A program made the position numbers and the translations under genes. Shown here piece after piece: positions 23,072-31,804 of a stretch of DNA of 64,000 nucleotides. The first letter of the stretch is position 1; each line of letters begins with the position of its first letter. Source of the stretch: Synechococcus sp. SynAce01 (GTDB lineage Bacteria > Cyanobacteriota > Cyanobacteriia > PCC-6307 > Cyanobiaceae); contig NZ_CP018091.1 of NCBI RefSeq assembly GCF_001885215.1, positions 434,001 to 498,000 of the forward strand, given 5' to 3'. The notes beneath the pieces are model-generated. The model had not been told where the DNA came from, made no database searches, and saw only the letters and a list, made by a program, of their open reading frames with translations.

Positions 23072-23742
23072 CCGTGACGCTCGGCCGCGATCAGAAACAG
23101 GGGCTCAGCAGCCGCCAACCTGGCCTGGCTGCCGCGACGCTGCATGCGATGGACCGTGGCCTGAACCACCTGCACATCCAGCGCCTCAAGCTGACCCAGC
23201 GTGTCGGTGGCATCCACCAGCCCCTCAAGGTTGGCCGTACTGATCACGAGCCGGCCGCCAGGCTGAAGGGCGCGCCAGACAACATGGAGCACGGCCGAAA
23301 GCGGGCGCCCCACTTCCAGCAGCACCCGATCCGGATGGGGGGGCAGCAGATGGAGGTCGTCGGGGGCCTGGCCTGCCTGAATATGGAGATTCTCGATCGC
23401 AAAGCGCCGACGGTTGCGCTGCAGCAAGTCGATCGCCTCAGGGTCCCGCTCCAGGGTGTGAACCGTGCCGGCAGGCATCAACCGTGCGATCTCCAGGGCC
23501 AGGGCTCCGGTGCCGCCGCCCACATCCCAGACCACTGAGTCGGCCCGGGGACGCAGATGCGCCAGCAGCATCACCCGCAACTCCATGGGAGTGGGACTGA
23601 AGCCCGGGGCGTCCTCGAAGGCGGCATCAGGTAGGCCTGGGGTCACAAAATCCCAGGCAAAGCAAGCTCCAGAGCCAGCACCTGCAGCACCACTTGAACC
23701 GGGTGAGGATCCGAATCGATTCGCCAGGCCTCCAGCGCCCAT
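23068..23742 (-). CDS. cbiT: Precorrin-6Y C5,15-methyltransferase CbiT subunit
   Basis: CbiT methylates C15 and decarboxylates the acetate side chain of the corrin precursor. The 224-aa protein contains GFSPTPMELRVMLLAHL, the SAM-binding VVWDVGGGTGALALEIARL, the ERDPEAIDLLQRN loop and PDRVLLEVGRPLSAVL. The N-terminal ~35 residues are low-complexity Gly/Ala/Ser. It belongs to the cobalamin pathway with cobB (47447) and cbiX (56431) in the window. Confidence 0.9.
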   Translation of the reverse strand: MGAGGLANRFGSSPGSSGAAGAGSGACFAWDFVTPGLPDAAFEDAPGFSPTPMELRVMLLAHLRPRADSVVWDVGGGTGALALEIARLMPAGTVHTLERDPEAIDLLQRNRRRFAIENLHIQAGQAPDDLHLLPPHPDRVLLEVGRPLSAVLHVVWRALQPGGRLVISTANLEGLVDATDTLGQLEALDVQVVQATVHRMQRRGSQARLAAAEPLFLIAAERHG

Positions 23743-23754
23743 GGCCAGCGCCCT

Positions 23755-25146
23755 TCAGACCACAACCTTCACGCTATCAGCGATCTGACCCGGCCAGAGC
23801 CGTCGCTGCTCCTGGAGCCACTCAGCCCGCCCCTGATCGATCCGCTCTCCGGGGATGAGCAGGGGAATGCCCGGCGGATAGGGACACAGGGGTTCGGCCG
23901 CCAGCCGGCCCACTGCTTGGGCCAGGGGTACGGCCTCGCTGTCAGAACGCCAGGCCAGGCCAACGGGCAGCTCCGGCTCGGCCACCAGCGGCAACGGCGG
24001 CGGCAGAAAGGCCGGCAGCGGCACACCGCCCAGGCACGCGGCCAACCGGCTGAGCTGACGGGGCAAGCGCCGACTCAACAGCGGCGGTGGCACCTGCCCC
24101 AGACAGAAGGTGAGACAGCCAGGTTCGGGCAGCTCGGCGATCACCCCACGCTCGCTCAACCAGTCGTCGGCCACCAGGCCGTTGACGCCCAAGGCGGCCG
24201 TGTTCAGCACCAGACGGAGCGGATCCTGATTGGCGACGACCGGCAGGCCAGCTGTCTCCAGCCGTTCGCGCAACCGCGCTGCGATGCCAAGGGCGCGCTG
24301 CAACTGAAGCGCGCCGCGCGGACTGTGAAGCTGGCAGAGGGCCGCCTCCACGGAGGCGAGCAACAGGGCACTGGGGCTGGAGGTCTGCAGCCAGAGCAAG
24401 CCACGCCACAGCGCTTCGGGCTCGACCCGTTGCCCCTGCAGCAGCACCACCGCGCTCTGGCCCAGACCGCCGGCGGCCTTGTGCAACGACTGCACAACCA
24501 CGTCCGCCCCTGCCGCCAAGGCCGGGACCGGCAACAGCTTCGCTGGCAACCCCGCAGCGCCGAAATGGGCCCCGTGGGCCTCATCGACCAGCACCGGCAA
24601 GCTCCGGCGGTGGGCCAGGGCGATGCAACCCGCCAGGTCTCCGGCCAACCCCTGATAGGTGGGATGGACAAGCACGACGGCCGCCAGTGAACCGGCCTGC
24701 TCCAGCACCCGCTCCAGCCAGGCCGGCGTCGGTGGTTGCCACAAACCGGTGGCGGGATCGAAAGGCAGGTCGAACAGCACCGGCCGGAGCTGGGCAAGAA
24801 CGCAGCCGTGCAACAGGCTGCGGTGAAGGTTGCGGGGCAGCAACACCCGGCTGCCGGGGGGGGCCAGGGCCAGCAGGGCCGCCTGAAGCAGGCCGCTGGA
24901 GCCATTCACACCGAACCAGCAATGGTCAGCGCCGCAGAGGCCAGCGGCATCGGCCTGGGCCAGCGCCACCGCCCCCTCGGCCTCCAGGGGTCCGCCGATC
25001 GAGGACAGTTCGGGTAGATCCCAGCGGGCCGGCGAAGCGGCCAGCAGCCGGCGGAGACCCGGTGCCAACCCCCGGCCACGCCCATGGGCCGGCAAATGCA
25101 GCGGCAGGGTGGGGCCCGGGCCAAGAAGGGCCTGCAGCAGGCGCAT
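23755..25146 (-). CDS. PLP-dependent Orn/Lys/Arg decarboxylase-family protein
   Basis: A 463-aa fold-type I PLP protein. It has the major-domain features of the short Orn/Lys/Arg decarboxylases: LHLPAHGRG, FGVNGSSGLLQAA, LVDEAHGAHFG (cofactor Asp) and VVQSLHKAAGGLGQSAV with the Schiff-base lysine. The C-terminal LCPYPPGIPLLIPGERI is the group signature. It lacks the N-terminal receiver-like wing of the E. coli inducible enzymes. The substrate, an amino acid, cannot be chosen. ATG 25146 is used; a GTG two codons upstream is possible. It is divergent from the ABC1 kinase. Confidence 0.82.
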   Translation of the reverse strand: MRLLQALLGPGPTLPLHLPAHGRGRGLAPGLRRLLAASPARWDLPELSSIGGPLEAEGAVALAQADAAGLCGADHCWFGVNGSSGLLQAALLALAPPGSRVLLPRNLHRSLLHGCVLAQLRPVLFDLPFDPATGLWQPPTPAWLERVLEQAGSLAAVVLVHPTYQGLAGDLAGCIALAHRRSLPVLVDEAHGAHFGAAGLPAKLLPVPALAAGADVVVQSLHKAAGGLGQSAVVLLQGQRVEPEALWRGLLWLQTSSPSALLLASVEAALCQLHSPRGALQLQRALGIAARLRERLETAGLPVVANQDPLRLVLNTAALGVNGLVADDWLSERGVIAELPEPGCLTFCLGQVPPPLLSRRLPRQLSRLAACLGGVPLPAFLPPPLPLVAEPELPVGLAWRSDSEAVPLAQAVGRLAAEPLCPYPPGIPLLIPGERIDQGRAEWLQEQRRLWPGQIADSVKVVV

Positions 25147-25196
25147 GGTCACCGCCGAAGTCTCCTTAGAGTTTGTTCTGTTGAGCCTGCCCGTTC

Positions 25197-25212
25197 AGGA
25201 GCTCCTGCCATC
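25197..25212 (+). promoter_or_regulatory. Shine-Dalgarno AGGAG placed before an ATC codon
   Basis: AGGAG at 25197-25201 is followed by eight bases and then ATC at 25210, in frame with the ABC1 kinase. This is normal spacing for a start codon and is the main reason to consider ATC as the real initiator. Confidence 0.5.
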
Positions 25213-26916
25213 GTCACCCGCGCTCCGGCCCCCTTGGCACCCCCGTTCACGACCGATCGGGACCCAATTTTCTCCTACGACCCCCGGGCCGACCGTCGTT
25301 GGCTGCTGTTGCGGCCCTGGATTCTGATCGCCCGGCTGGTGGTGGTGCTCTGGCAATTGCTGGGCCTGGCCGTGGTGCTGGCGGTTCAGGGAACCAGCCA
25401 AGACGCCAAGGTTCAGCAACAGGTGGGGAAACGCATCCTCACCACCCTCACCGACCTGGGGCCCTGCTTCATCAAGCTGGGCCAGGCCCTCTCCACCCGC
25501 CCCGACCTGGTGCAGCGCGCCTGGCTCGAGCAGCTCAGCCAGCTCCAGGACAACCTCCCGCCCTTCCCCCATGCGATCGCCCTGGCGGTCATTGAGGAGG
25601 AGCTCGGCGCACCGGCCGACCAGCTCTTCGAGCATTTCCCCGCCTATCCGATTGCAGCGGCCAGCCTCGGCCAGGTCTACAAAGCGGAGCTGACAGGCGG
25701 ACACTGGGTGGCCGTCAAGGTGCTGCGTCCGAACCTGGCCTATCTGCTGCGCCGGGATCTGGTGTTGATCCGGCTGCTCGCGGTGCTCAGCGCGCCATTC
25801 CTGCCCCTGAACCTGGGGGTGGGCCTCGGCGACATCATCGATGAGTTCGGCCGAAGCCTTTTTGAGGAGATTGACTACCGCCGCGAAGCTGACAATGCCG
25901 AACGCTTTGCGGCCCTGTTCGCCACCAACCCAGCCGTCACGGTGCCAAAGGTGGAGCGGCTGCTCTCCAGTCGCCGGGTACTCACCACCAGCTGGATCCA
26001 TGGCATCAAGCTGCAGGATCGCCACGAACTGGAGTCCCATCACCTTGAGCCCGAAGCCCTGATCCGCACCGGCGTGATGGCGGGGATGCAGCAGCTGCTG
26101 GAGTTCGGCTATTTCCACGCCGACCCCCACCCCGGCAACCTCTTCGCCCTGCCTGGCAAAACCGGTCCGATGGGCCATGTGGCCTACGTCGATTTCGGCA
26201 TGATGGATTCGATCAACGATGCCGATCGCCTCACCCTGACGGCGGCGGTCGTTCATCTGATCAACCGGGATTTCCTTGCCCTGGCCGGCGATTTTCAGAC
26301 CCTCGGCTTTCTGCGCCGCAACGCCGACCTCACCCCGATCGTGCCGGCCCTGGAAACGGTGCTCGGCGGCCAGCTGGGTGAAAACGTCGGTTCGTTCAAC
26401 TTCAAGGCGATCACCGATCGTTTCTCCGAGTTGATGTTCGATTACCCCTTCCGGGTACCGGCGCGCTTTGCCCTGATCATCCGGGCCGTGGTCAGCCAGG
26501 AGGGCCTGGCTCTGCGGCTTGATCCCAGCTTCCGAATCATCCGGGTGGCCTATCCCTACGTGGCCCGCCGGCTGCTGGCAGGGGACACCGCCGAGCTGCG
26601 CGAAAAGCTGCTGGAGGTGCTCTTCGACAACCAGGGGCGCCTGCAACTGCAGCGGCTCGAAAGCCTCCTGGCCGTGGTCGAACAGGATGAGGCCAACGCC
26701 GACCTGCTGCCGGTGGTCGGAGCCGGACTGCGCCTGCTGCTGGGTCCCCGTGGCGACAGCCTGCGCCAACGGCTGCTGCTGATGCTGGTACGCGACAACC
26801 GCTTGCACACCGACGATCTCAAAGCGCTGCTCGATCTGTTGCGTCGCACGTTTTCCCCGCTCAAGCTGGCGGGCGGAATGCTGCAACGGCTCAACCCCCT
26901 GGCCCCGGCAGCCTGA
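25210..26916 (+). CDS. ABC1/UbiB-family kinase-like protein
   Basis: ABC1/UbiB kinases act in quinone or lipid homeostasis; cyanobacterial members are related to plastid ABC1K proteins. The protein has the KxGQ motif FIKLGQALSTRPD, AAASLGQVYKAEL (the Ala-rich loop), VAVKVLRP, EEIDYRREADNAERF, the catalytic FHADPHPGNL and the metal motif YVDFGMMD. The C-terminal half has hydrophobic segments. The frame has no ATG/GTG/TTG between ATG 25096 (inside the divergent decarboxylase gene) and the conserved start near 25260. ATC 25210, with a Shine-Dalgarno 8 bp before it, gives a 568-aa protein of usual size; ATG 25084 would give 610 aa. Confidence 0.93.
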   Translation: MVTRAPAPLAPPFTTDRDPIFSYDPRADRRWLLLRPWILIARLVVVLWQLLGLAVVLAVQGTSQDAKVQQQVGKRILTTLTDLGPCFIKLGQALSTRPDLVQRAWLEQLSQLQDNLPPFPHAIALAVIEEELGAPADQLFEHFPAYPIAAASLGQVYKAELTGGHWVAVKVLRPNLAYLLRRDLVLIRLLAVLSAPFLPLNLGVGLGDIIDEFGRSLFEEIDYRREADNAERFAALFATNPAVTVPKVERLLSSRRVLTTSWIHGIKLQDRHELESHHLEPEALIRTGVMAGMQQLLEFGYFHADPHPGNLFALPGKTGPMGHVAYVDFGMMDSINDADRLTLTAAVVHLINRDFLALAGDFQTLGFLRRNADLTPIVPALETVLGGQLGENVGSFNFKAITDRFSELMFDYPFRVPARFALIIRAVVSQEGLALRLDPSFRIIRVAYPYVARRLLAGDTAELREKLLEVLFDNQGRLQLQRLESLLAVVEQDEANADLLPVVGAGLRLLLGPRGDSLRQRLLLMLVRDNRLHTDDLKALLDLLRRTFSPLKLAGGMLQRLNPLAPAA

Positions 26917-26963
26917 GCAGCAGGGACAACGGCAGGGGATCGCTAGGGTCGCTATCCGATCCC

Positions 26964-27446
26964 ATGCCTGCTTTCACCGTGATCTCCGAGCCGATCGATC
27001 TGAGCGAAGCCACCGCGCTCGCCTCCGGTGGGGGCTTCACTGATCTCGACGCCCAGGAGATGCTGTTGCAGTACGTGCCGATCGGCCAACCGCCTTTTTT
27101 CCTCGCCGGCGTGGGCCTCGTGATCAGCCTGCTCTGCGGCCTCACCTTTTCCAAGCTGGTGCAGAACCGGCTGGATGGCTGGAAACAGGATCGCCTGGCG
27201 CTGTTGCCCCTGGGCACGGCCGAAACGGTGGCCTCCTACACGGGAATCATCCTTGGAGTCAGCCTGTTCATTGGCGGCAGCTTGCAGGTGTTCGGCTTCG
27301 GTGGCGGCACCGCCCTTCTGGTGGCCTTCCTGCTGTCGTTGCTCACCGCCGGTGGCCTCTGGATCCAGCTGGAGCGTCTGATGGGCCAGGTGCAGGACGG
27401 CAGTTTCAAGGCCGTGGACTTCGACAACTTCGACCAGTTTTTCTGA
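26964..27446 (+). CDS. Conserved cyanobacterial membrane protein (160 aa)
   Basis: A 160-aa protein with three predicted membrane segments (about residues 45-63, 91-110 and 113-133), separated by a short basic loop (NRLDGWKQDRLA). The acidic C-terminus ends FKAVDFDNFDQFF. I recall homologues as unnamed proteins in cyanobacteria but know no function. It is 48 bp after the ABC1 kinase in the same direction, so co-transcription is likely; the sigma-factor gene is convergent 5 bp away. Confidence 0.65.
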   Translation: MPAFTVISEPIDLSEATALASGGGFTDLDAQEMLLQYVPIGQPPFFLAGVGLVISLLCGLTFSKLVQNRLDGWKQDRLALLPLGTAETVASYTGIILGVSLFIGGSLQVFGFGGGTALLVAFLLSLLTAGGLWIQLERLMGQVQDGSFKAVDFDNFDQFF

Positions 27447-27451
27447 GGCGA

Positions 27452-28444
27452 TCAGGCCACCAGATAGCCCTCCAGGCGACGGGACTGGGAGCGGATGCCT
27501 TCGAGGGCGCGGCGCTCCAGGTTACGGGTCTTGTCGCGGCTCATGCCCAGCTCCCGGGCGATTGAGGTGAGGCTCATCGGCTCTGCGACGTCCATGCCAT
27601 AGCGCATCTTCAGCACATCGCGCTGCAGCTCCGGCAGTTGCTCCAGCAGCGCCCGCATGTCACCGCGCAGGCACTCGTTATCGACGTTTTCCTCGGGCAG
27701 GGTGCCATCGCCCTGCAGCAGGTCGAGCAACTCGGTGTCCTCGCCGTCGCCCACCTTGGTTTCCAGGCTCACCGGTTGCCGCGCCCGGCAGAGAAGGTCC
27801 TTCACTTCCTCTTCCGGCAGCTCCACCGCCACCGCCAGCTCGCTCAGGCTCGGGGTACGCCCCAGTTCCTGGCTCAGCTCACGCTGACCTTTCTTGAGCT
27901 TGTTGAGCGTTTCGGTGATGTGGATCGGCAGCCGGATCGTGCGGCTCTTCTCGGCAATCGCCCGGGTGATCCCCTGGCGAATCCACCAGTAGGCGTAGGT
28001 GGAGAACTTGTAGCCGCGGGTGGGGTCGAACTTCTCAACGCCGCGCACCAGACCGATCGTGCCCTCCTGGATCAGGTCGAGCAGCTCCATGTTCCGCTTG
28101 GTGTATTTCTTCGCCACGCTCACCACCAGGCGCAGGTTGGCGGCCACCATCCGCTCCTTGGCGCGGCGCCCGCAGGCCAGCTTGCGCTTGAGCACGGGCT
28201 GGCTCAGGCCCAGGGCCTGGGCCCACTGCGCCTGGCTGGGGGCCTGGCCTCCGGCACGCATCTTCAGCTCAATCTCCACCTCTTCAAGGCGTATCAGATC
28301 TTGAACCTGGCGGCCGAGGGTGATCTCCTGCTCATGGCTGAGCAGGGGCACCCGGCCGATGTCGCGCAGGTAGGAGCGCACCAGGTCGGCGCTGGGAATG
28401 ATCGCCGTGGAGGAATCGGCTGCGGCCATGGAAGAAGAAGGCAT
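27452..28444 (-). CDS. RNA polymerase sigma factor, group 2 (RpoD-like)
   Basis: A 330-aa sigma-70 factor without region 1.1. Region 1.2 ([22 protein letters not shown]), region 2 ([30 protein letters not shown], then [20 protein letters not shown]), region 3 and region 4 ([23 protein letters not shown]) are all present. This fits the alternative group 2 factors of cyanobacteria that respond to stress or circadian cues; the exact Sig letter is not assigned. Upstream ATG 28492 is also in frame but has a GGAG only 1 bp before it; ATG 28444 gives the usual short Ser-rich leader. Confidence 0.93.
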   Translation of the reverse strand: MPSSSMAAADSSTAIIPSADLVRSYLRDIGRVPLLSHEQEITLGRQVQDLIRLEEVEIELKMRAGGQAPSQAQWAQALGLSQPVLKRKLACGRRAKERMVAANLRLVVSVAKKYTKRNMELLDLIQEGTIGLVRGVEKFDPTRGYKFSTYAYWWIRQGITRAIAEKSRTIRLPIHITETLNKLKKGQRELSQELGRTPSLSELAVAVELPEEEVKDLLCRARQPVSLETKVGDGEDTELLDLLQGDGTLPEENVDNECLRGDMRALLEQLPELQRDVLKMRYGMDVAEPMSLTSIARELGMSRDKTRNLERRALEGIRSQSRRLEGYLVA

Positions 28445-28596
28445 CGGGCCGGTACGCGAGTTAGGAAACCCTTGTATTTCGTAATTTACCATCTCCGCAC
28501 GCAATGCTCTGCAGCGCTTCCCCTGCTGTCTCCACTGCCGCTGCTCCTGGCTCCGGCAGACTGGCTCTCCTGGCGCAAGCAATCCGGGCAACAGCG

Positions 28597-29328
28597 ATGG
28601 CAGCGGAACGGGAACGGATTCAGAAGCTGCTGGCCGGCGCCGGACTCTGCTCCAGACGACATGCCGAGCAGCTGATGCGCGAGGGGCGGGTCCGGGTCAA
28701 CGGCGTTGTGGCCCAGCTAGGCGATCGGGCCGATTCCCGCCTCGATCGCGTCGAAGTCGACAACCAACCGCTGCCCAATCCGGCTGGCAGCCTCACCGTT
28801 CTGCTCAACAAGCCCGCCGGGGTGTTGTGCAGCTGCCATGACCCCGAAGGCCGCACAACCGTTCTGGACCTGCTGCCCAGGGAACTGACAGAGCAGACCG
28901 GACTCCACCCGATCGGGCGGCTTGATGCCCACAGCCGCGGCGCCCTGCTGCTCACCAATGACGGAGCGCTCACACTCCAGCTCAGCCATCCCCGTTATTC
29001 CCACAGCAAGACCTACCACCTCTGCCTGCGTGGCCATCCGGACCGGGCCTGCCTGGATCGTTGGCGCCAAGGGGTCCCCATTGATGGCCAGCCGTCGCGA
29101 CCCGTCGCGGTTCGTGTCTTGAACAACCCCGGCAACAGCAGCGACCACACCTGGCTGGAGCTGCGGATGCGCGAAGGTCGCAACCGCCAGATTCGGCGCA
29201 CGGCGGCCCTGTTGGGTTTTCCAGTCCTGGACCTGCAGCGAGTGGCGATCGGGGCCCTGACACTGGGAGATCTGCCCGAAGGCCGTTGGCGGCACCTTTC
29301 CGGCCAAGAATGGCTGGATCACGGCTGA
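28597..29328 (+). CDS. RsuA/RluB-family pseudouridine synthase
   Basis: A 243-aa enzyme that converts a uridine in rRNA to pseudouridine. The N-terminus is an S4 RNA-binding domain (RIQKLLAGAGLCSRRHAEQLMREGRVRVNG), and the catalytic part has LLNKPAGVLCS, the HPIGRLDAHSRGALLLTNDG active site (Asp) and RMREGRNRQIRR. It resembles RluB, which modifies 23S rRNA position 2605, but the target is not proven. The ATG at 28597 is chosen over ATG 28504 because the S4 domain begins directly after it. Confidence 0.9.
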   Translation: MAAERERIQKLLAGAGLCSRRHAEQLMREGRVRVNGVVAQLGDRADSRLDRVEVDNQPLPNPAGSLTVLLNKPAGVLCSCHDPEGRTTVLDLLPRELTEQTGLHPIGRLDAHSRGALLLTNDGALTLQLSHPRYSHSKTYHLCLRGHPDRACLDRWRQGVPIDGQPSRPVAVRVLNNPGNSSDHTWLELRMREGRNRQIRRTAALLGFPVLDLQRVAIGALTLGDLPEGRWRHLSGQEWLDHG

Positions 29329-29351
29329 CCCTCGCCTTCCCATCCGCTTCC

Positions 29352-30302
29352 ATGGCCCCCTCCTGGTTCGTTTCCTCATTCCCTGGCCCCCTTGGGCGCT
29401 GGCTGCGGCGGGCTCAGCCGGTGGCGGCGGCGGCGGCAGAACCCCCAGCCGATCCCTTGCTGACGGTGGGTCTGATGCTGCGGCGGCATCGGGAAGCGCG
29501 GGGCCTGAGCCTGCGCCAATTGGCCAACGAGACCCGGATCAGCACGCCGGTGCTGGAGGCTCTGGAGCGGGGTTGGCGGGAGCGACTGCCGGAAACGGCT
29601 TACCTGCGCACGATGCTGCCCCTGCTGGAACAGCACCTGGCCATGCCGGCAGGTTCCATGGCGAACGCCCTGCCGCAACAAGCGCCTCCAGTCCACGACG
29701 GCTGGGATTCCAGCCGGCAGCCCTTCCTCTCCCGATTCACGCCGGGCTCCATCGATGTCTTCACCACCTGGCAGGGGTCGGTGCTCTATGCCCTGATCAG
29801 TCTCGGTCTTCTCTACGGGCTGAACATCCAGCAACAACGGCTTGCGGCGGCCAACCAACTGACCCTGCGGCCGGTGTCGCCCCTGCCGCTGGCCATGCAG
29901 GACGGCCCGGCTGAGGCCAATGACGAGCTGCTCAAGGCCTATCCGGAACTGCGGCCGCTGCGGCTGGCCGAACGGGGCGTGGCGATGCAACGGCTGCGGG
30001 GGTTGGAGAGCGGCAACGCCATGCCATCGGCGGGGGTGCTGCGGCTGCAGCTGGCCGAACCGACCAGGATCGACCTGAGCAGTGAAAGCGGCGAGCGCAC
30101 GCAATTGCAGGCGGCCCGAGGCGAACTGGTGCTGCAGATGCAGCCGCCGATCCAGCTGCAGCTCAACCCCGCTCCCAGTCGACCGGCCGTGTTCTGGGAT
30201 GGTCAGGCAGTTAAGGCCGAGGCGACTCAGCCGGGCCGCTTCCGCATTCCTCCGGCGGCTGAGACAGCGGTGCCGTCCCCGGCTGCGGGCTCACGGCCGT
30301 AG
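29352..30302 (+). CDS. RodZ-like helix-turn-helix membrane protein
   Basis: A 316-aa protein. Residues about 40-100 form an HTH_25 domain (VGLMLRRHREARGLSLRQLANETRIST, then LPETAYLRTMLPLLEQHL). A single membrane segment (GSVLYALISLGLLYGLN, about 155-172) follows, and the rest is an extracytoplasmic beta domain like DUF4115 (LAEPTRIDLSSESGERTQ, ELVLQMQPPIQLQL). This is the RodZ arrangement, which anchors MreB filaments in rod-shaped bacteria. ATG 29352 is 23 bp after the pseudouridine synthase. The 3' end overlaps convergent malQ by 76 bp. Confidence 0.82.
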   Translation: MAPSWFVSSFPGPLGRWLRRAQPVAAAAAEPPADPLLTVGLMLRRHREARGLSLRQLANETRISTPVLEALERGWRERLPETAYLRTMLPLLEQHLAMPAGSMANALPQQAPPVHDGWDSSRQPFLSRFTPGSIDVFTTWQGSVLYALISLGLLYGLNIQQQRLAAANQLTLRPVSPLPLAMQDGPAEANDELLKAYPELRPLRLAERGVAMQRLRGLESGNAMPSAGVLRLQLAEPTRIDLSSESGERTQLQAARGELVLQMQPPIQLQLNPAPSRPAVFWDGQAVKAEATQPGRFRIPPAAETAVPSPAAGSRP

Positions 30303-31804
30303 CGACGGGCCAGTTCGCCGAGACCCTGCAAGGGTCCGCGCAGCGCATCGATGGGCTGCTCCAGCCGCCAACACCAGTTGCCCGTGCTGGTGCCAGGCGT
30401 GTTGAAGCGGGCGCGGTCATCGAGGTGGAGCAAATCCTGGAGGGGAACAATGGCCAGTTCGGCGGAAGAGCCCAGCGCCAGTTCCAGCAACTGCCAGCCG
30501 GGCGCGTCGATGTGCTGGCCGATCAACTCGCCGACCTGGTGACGCCGGTCCTCGCTGAGGTCCTGCCACCAGCTCAGGCAGGTGGCGTTGTCGTGGGTGC
30601 CGGTATAAACCACCCAGCGATCACCCCGATAGTTGGCAGGGAGATAGGCGTTGTCGGCGTTGCCGTCGAAGGCGAACTGGAGGATCTTCATGCCTGGCAG
30701 GGCAAAGCGATCGCGCAACGCCTCCACCTCCGGCGTGATCACGCCCAGGTCTTCGGCGATCAGGCGCAGGGGTCCATCGCCAGGCCCCAGCAGGCTGCCC
30801 AACAGGGCATGGCCAGGAGAACGTCTCCACCGGCCCGCCTGGGCCGTGGTCGCGTCGCCGGGCACGTCCCAGTAGGCCTCAAGGGCGCGGAAATGGTCGA
30901 GGCGCAGCAGATCAAAGAGCTGGAGTTGGCGCGCCAGGCGCCGTCTCCACCAGCGAAAGCCGCCCAGCCGATGCCGCCACCAGCGATACACCGGCGTGCC
31001 CCAGAGCTGGCCGCTGTCGGAGAAGTAGTCGGGTGGAACACCGCTTTGGCTGAACAGCGAGCCATCAGAACGCAGCGAAAACAGCTGACGATTCGCCCAG
31101 ACATCGGCACTGTCATGGGCCACGTAGAAGGGCAGATCGCCGATCAGTTGCACGCCCAAAGCGCCGGCATGGTCAGCGAGTCGTTGCCACTGGCGTTGCA
31201 GGTGCCATTGCAGCAGCGCTTCTTGAAGCAAGGCGTCAGCCTCCTGCCGATCGAGCTGCCGCAAAGCGGAGCGCCCATGGCGGGCCAGGGGTTTGGGCCA
31301 GAGCCACCAGGGCTGCTGGCCATGGCGATCGCGCAGCACCATGAAGCGACAATGATCCTGCAGCCAGCCGGCCTGCTGGTCGCTCCAGTTTTGGAAGGCA
31401 CGGAGCTGCTCGGCCGGTTGGCCGCTCCAGCGCCGCAGCAACAACCGCCCGAAGGCCGCAGCCCTCAGCGGGCAGGCGTTGAGGTCCAGCTGGTCGTCGC
31501 GGCTGGCCGGCAGTTCCTTCAGATCGTCAGCAGCCAGGAACCCCCCAGCCACCAACTCCGAGCCATCAAGCAACCAGGGGTTGAGGGCGAAGCCACTGGG
31601 AGAGCTGTAGGGAGAGCCGGTGCCATCGGTGGGGGCCAGGGGCAGCAACTGCCAGGCCCCGATGCCCTGCTCGGCCAGCAACTCCAGCCATTCCAGGGCC
31701 GCCGCCCCGAAACTGCCACTGCCAGACGTGCCGGGCAAGGCGGTGGGATGGAGCAGGACGCCGCAGCGCCGCGCGGCCTGCTTCTCAGATGCTGTCTTGC
31801 TCAC
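30227..31804 (-). CDS. malQ: 4-alpha-glucanotransferase
   Basis: This GH77 enzyme transfers glucan segments in glycogen degradation and resynthesis. The 525-aa protein has LLHPTALPGTSGSGSFG, the region LIGDLPFYVAHDSADVWAN, the nucleophile region LLRLDHFRALEAYW, the acid LIAEDLGVITPEVE and TGTHDNATCLSWW. The start is GTG 31802-31804, overlapping the stop of bciB (GTGA). The last ~25 residues are an Ala/Gly/Arg tail created where the gene overlaps the rodZ-like gene on the other strand. Confidence 0.95.
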   Translation of the reverse strand: MSKTASEKQAARRCGVLLHPTALPGTSGSGSFGAAALEWLELLAEQGIGAWQLLPLAPTDGTGSPYSSPSGFALNPWLLDGSELVAGGFLAADDLKELPASRDDQLDLNACPLRAAAFGRLLLRRWSGQPAEQLRAFQNWSDQQAGWLQDHCRFMVLRDRHGQQPWWLWPKPLARHGRSALRQLDRQEADALLQEALLQWHLQRQWQRLADHAGALGVQLIGDLPFYVAHDSADVWANRQLFSLRSDGSLFSQSGVPPDYFSDSGQLWGTPVYRWWRHRLGGFRWWRRRLARQLQLFDLLRLDHFRALEAYWDVPGDATTAQAGRWRRSPGHALLGSLLGPGDGPLRLIAEDLGVITPEVEALRDRFALPGMKILQFAFDGNADNAYLPANYRGDRWVVYTGTHDNATCLSWWQDLSEDRRHQVGELIGQHIDAPGWQLLELALGSSAELAIVPLQDLLHLDDRARFNTPGTSTGNWCWRLEQPIDALRGPLQGLGELARRYGREPAAGDGTAVSAAGGMRKRPG

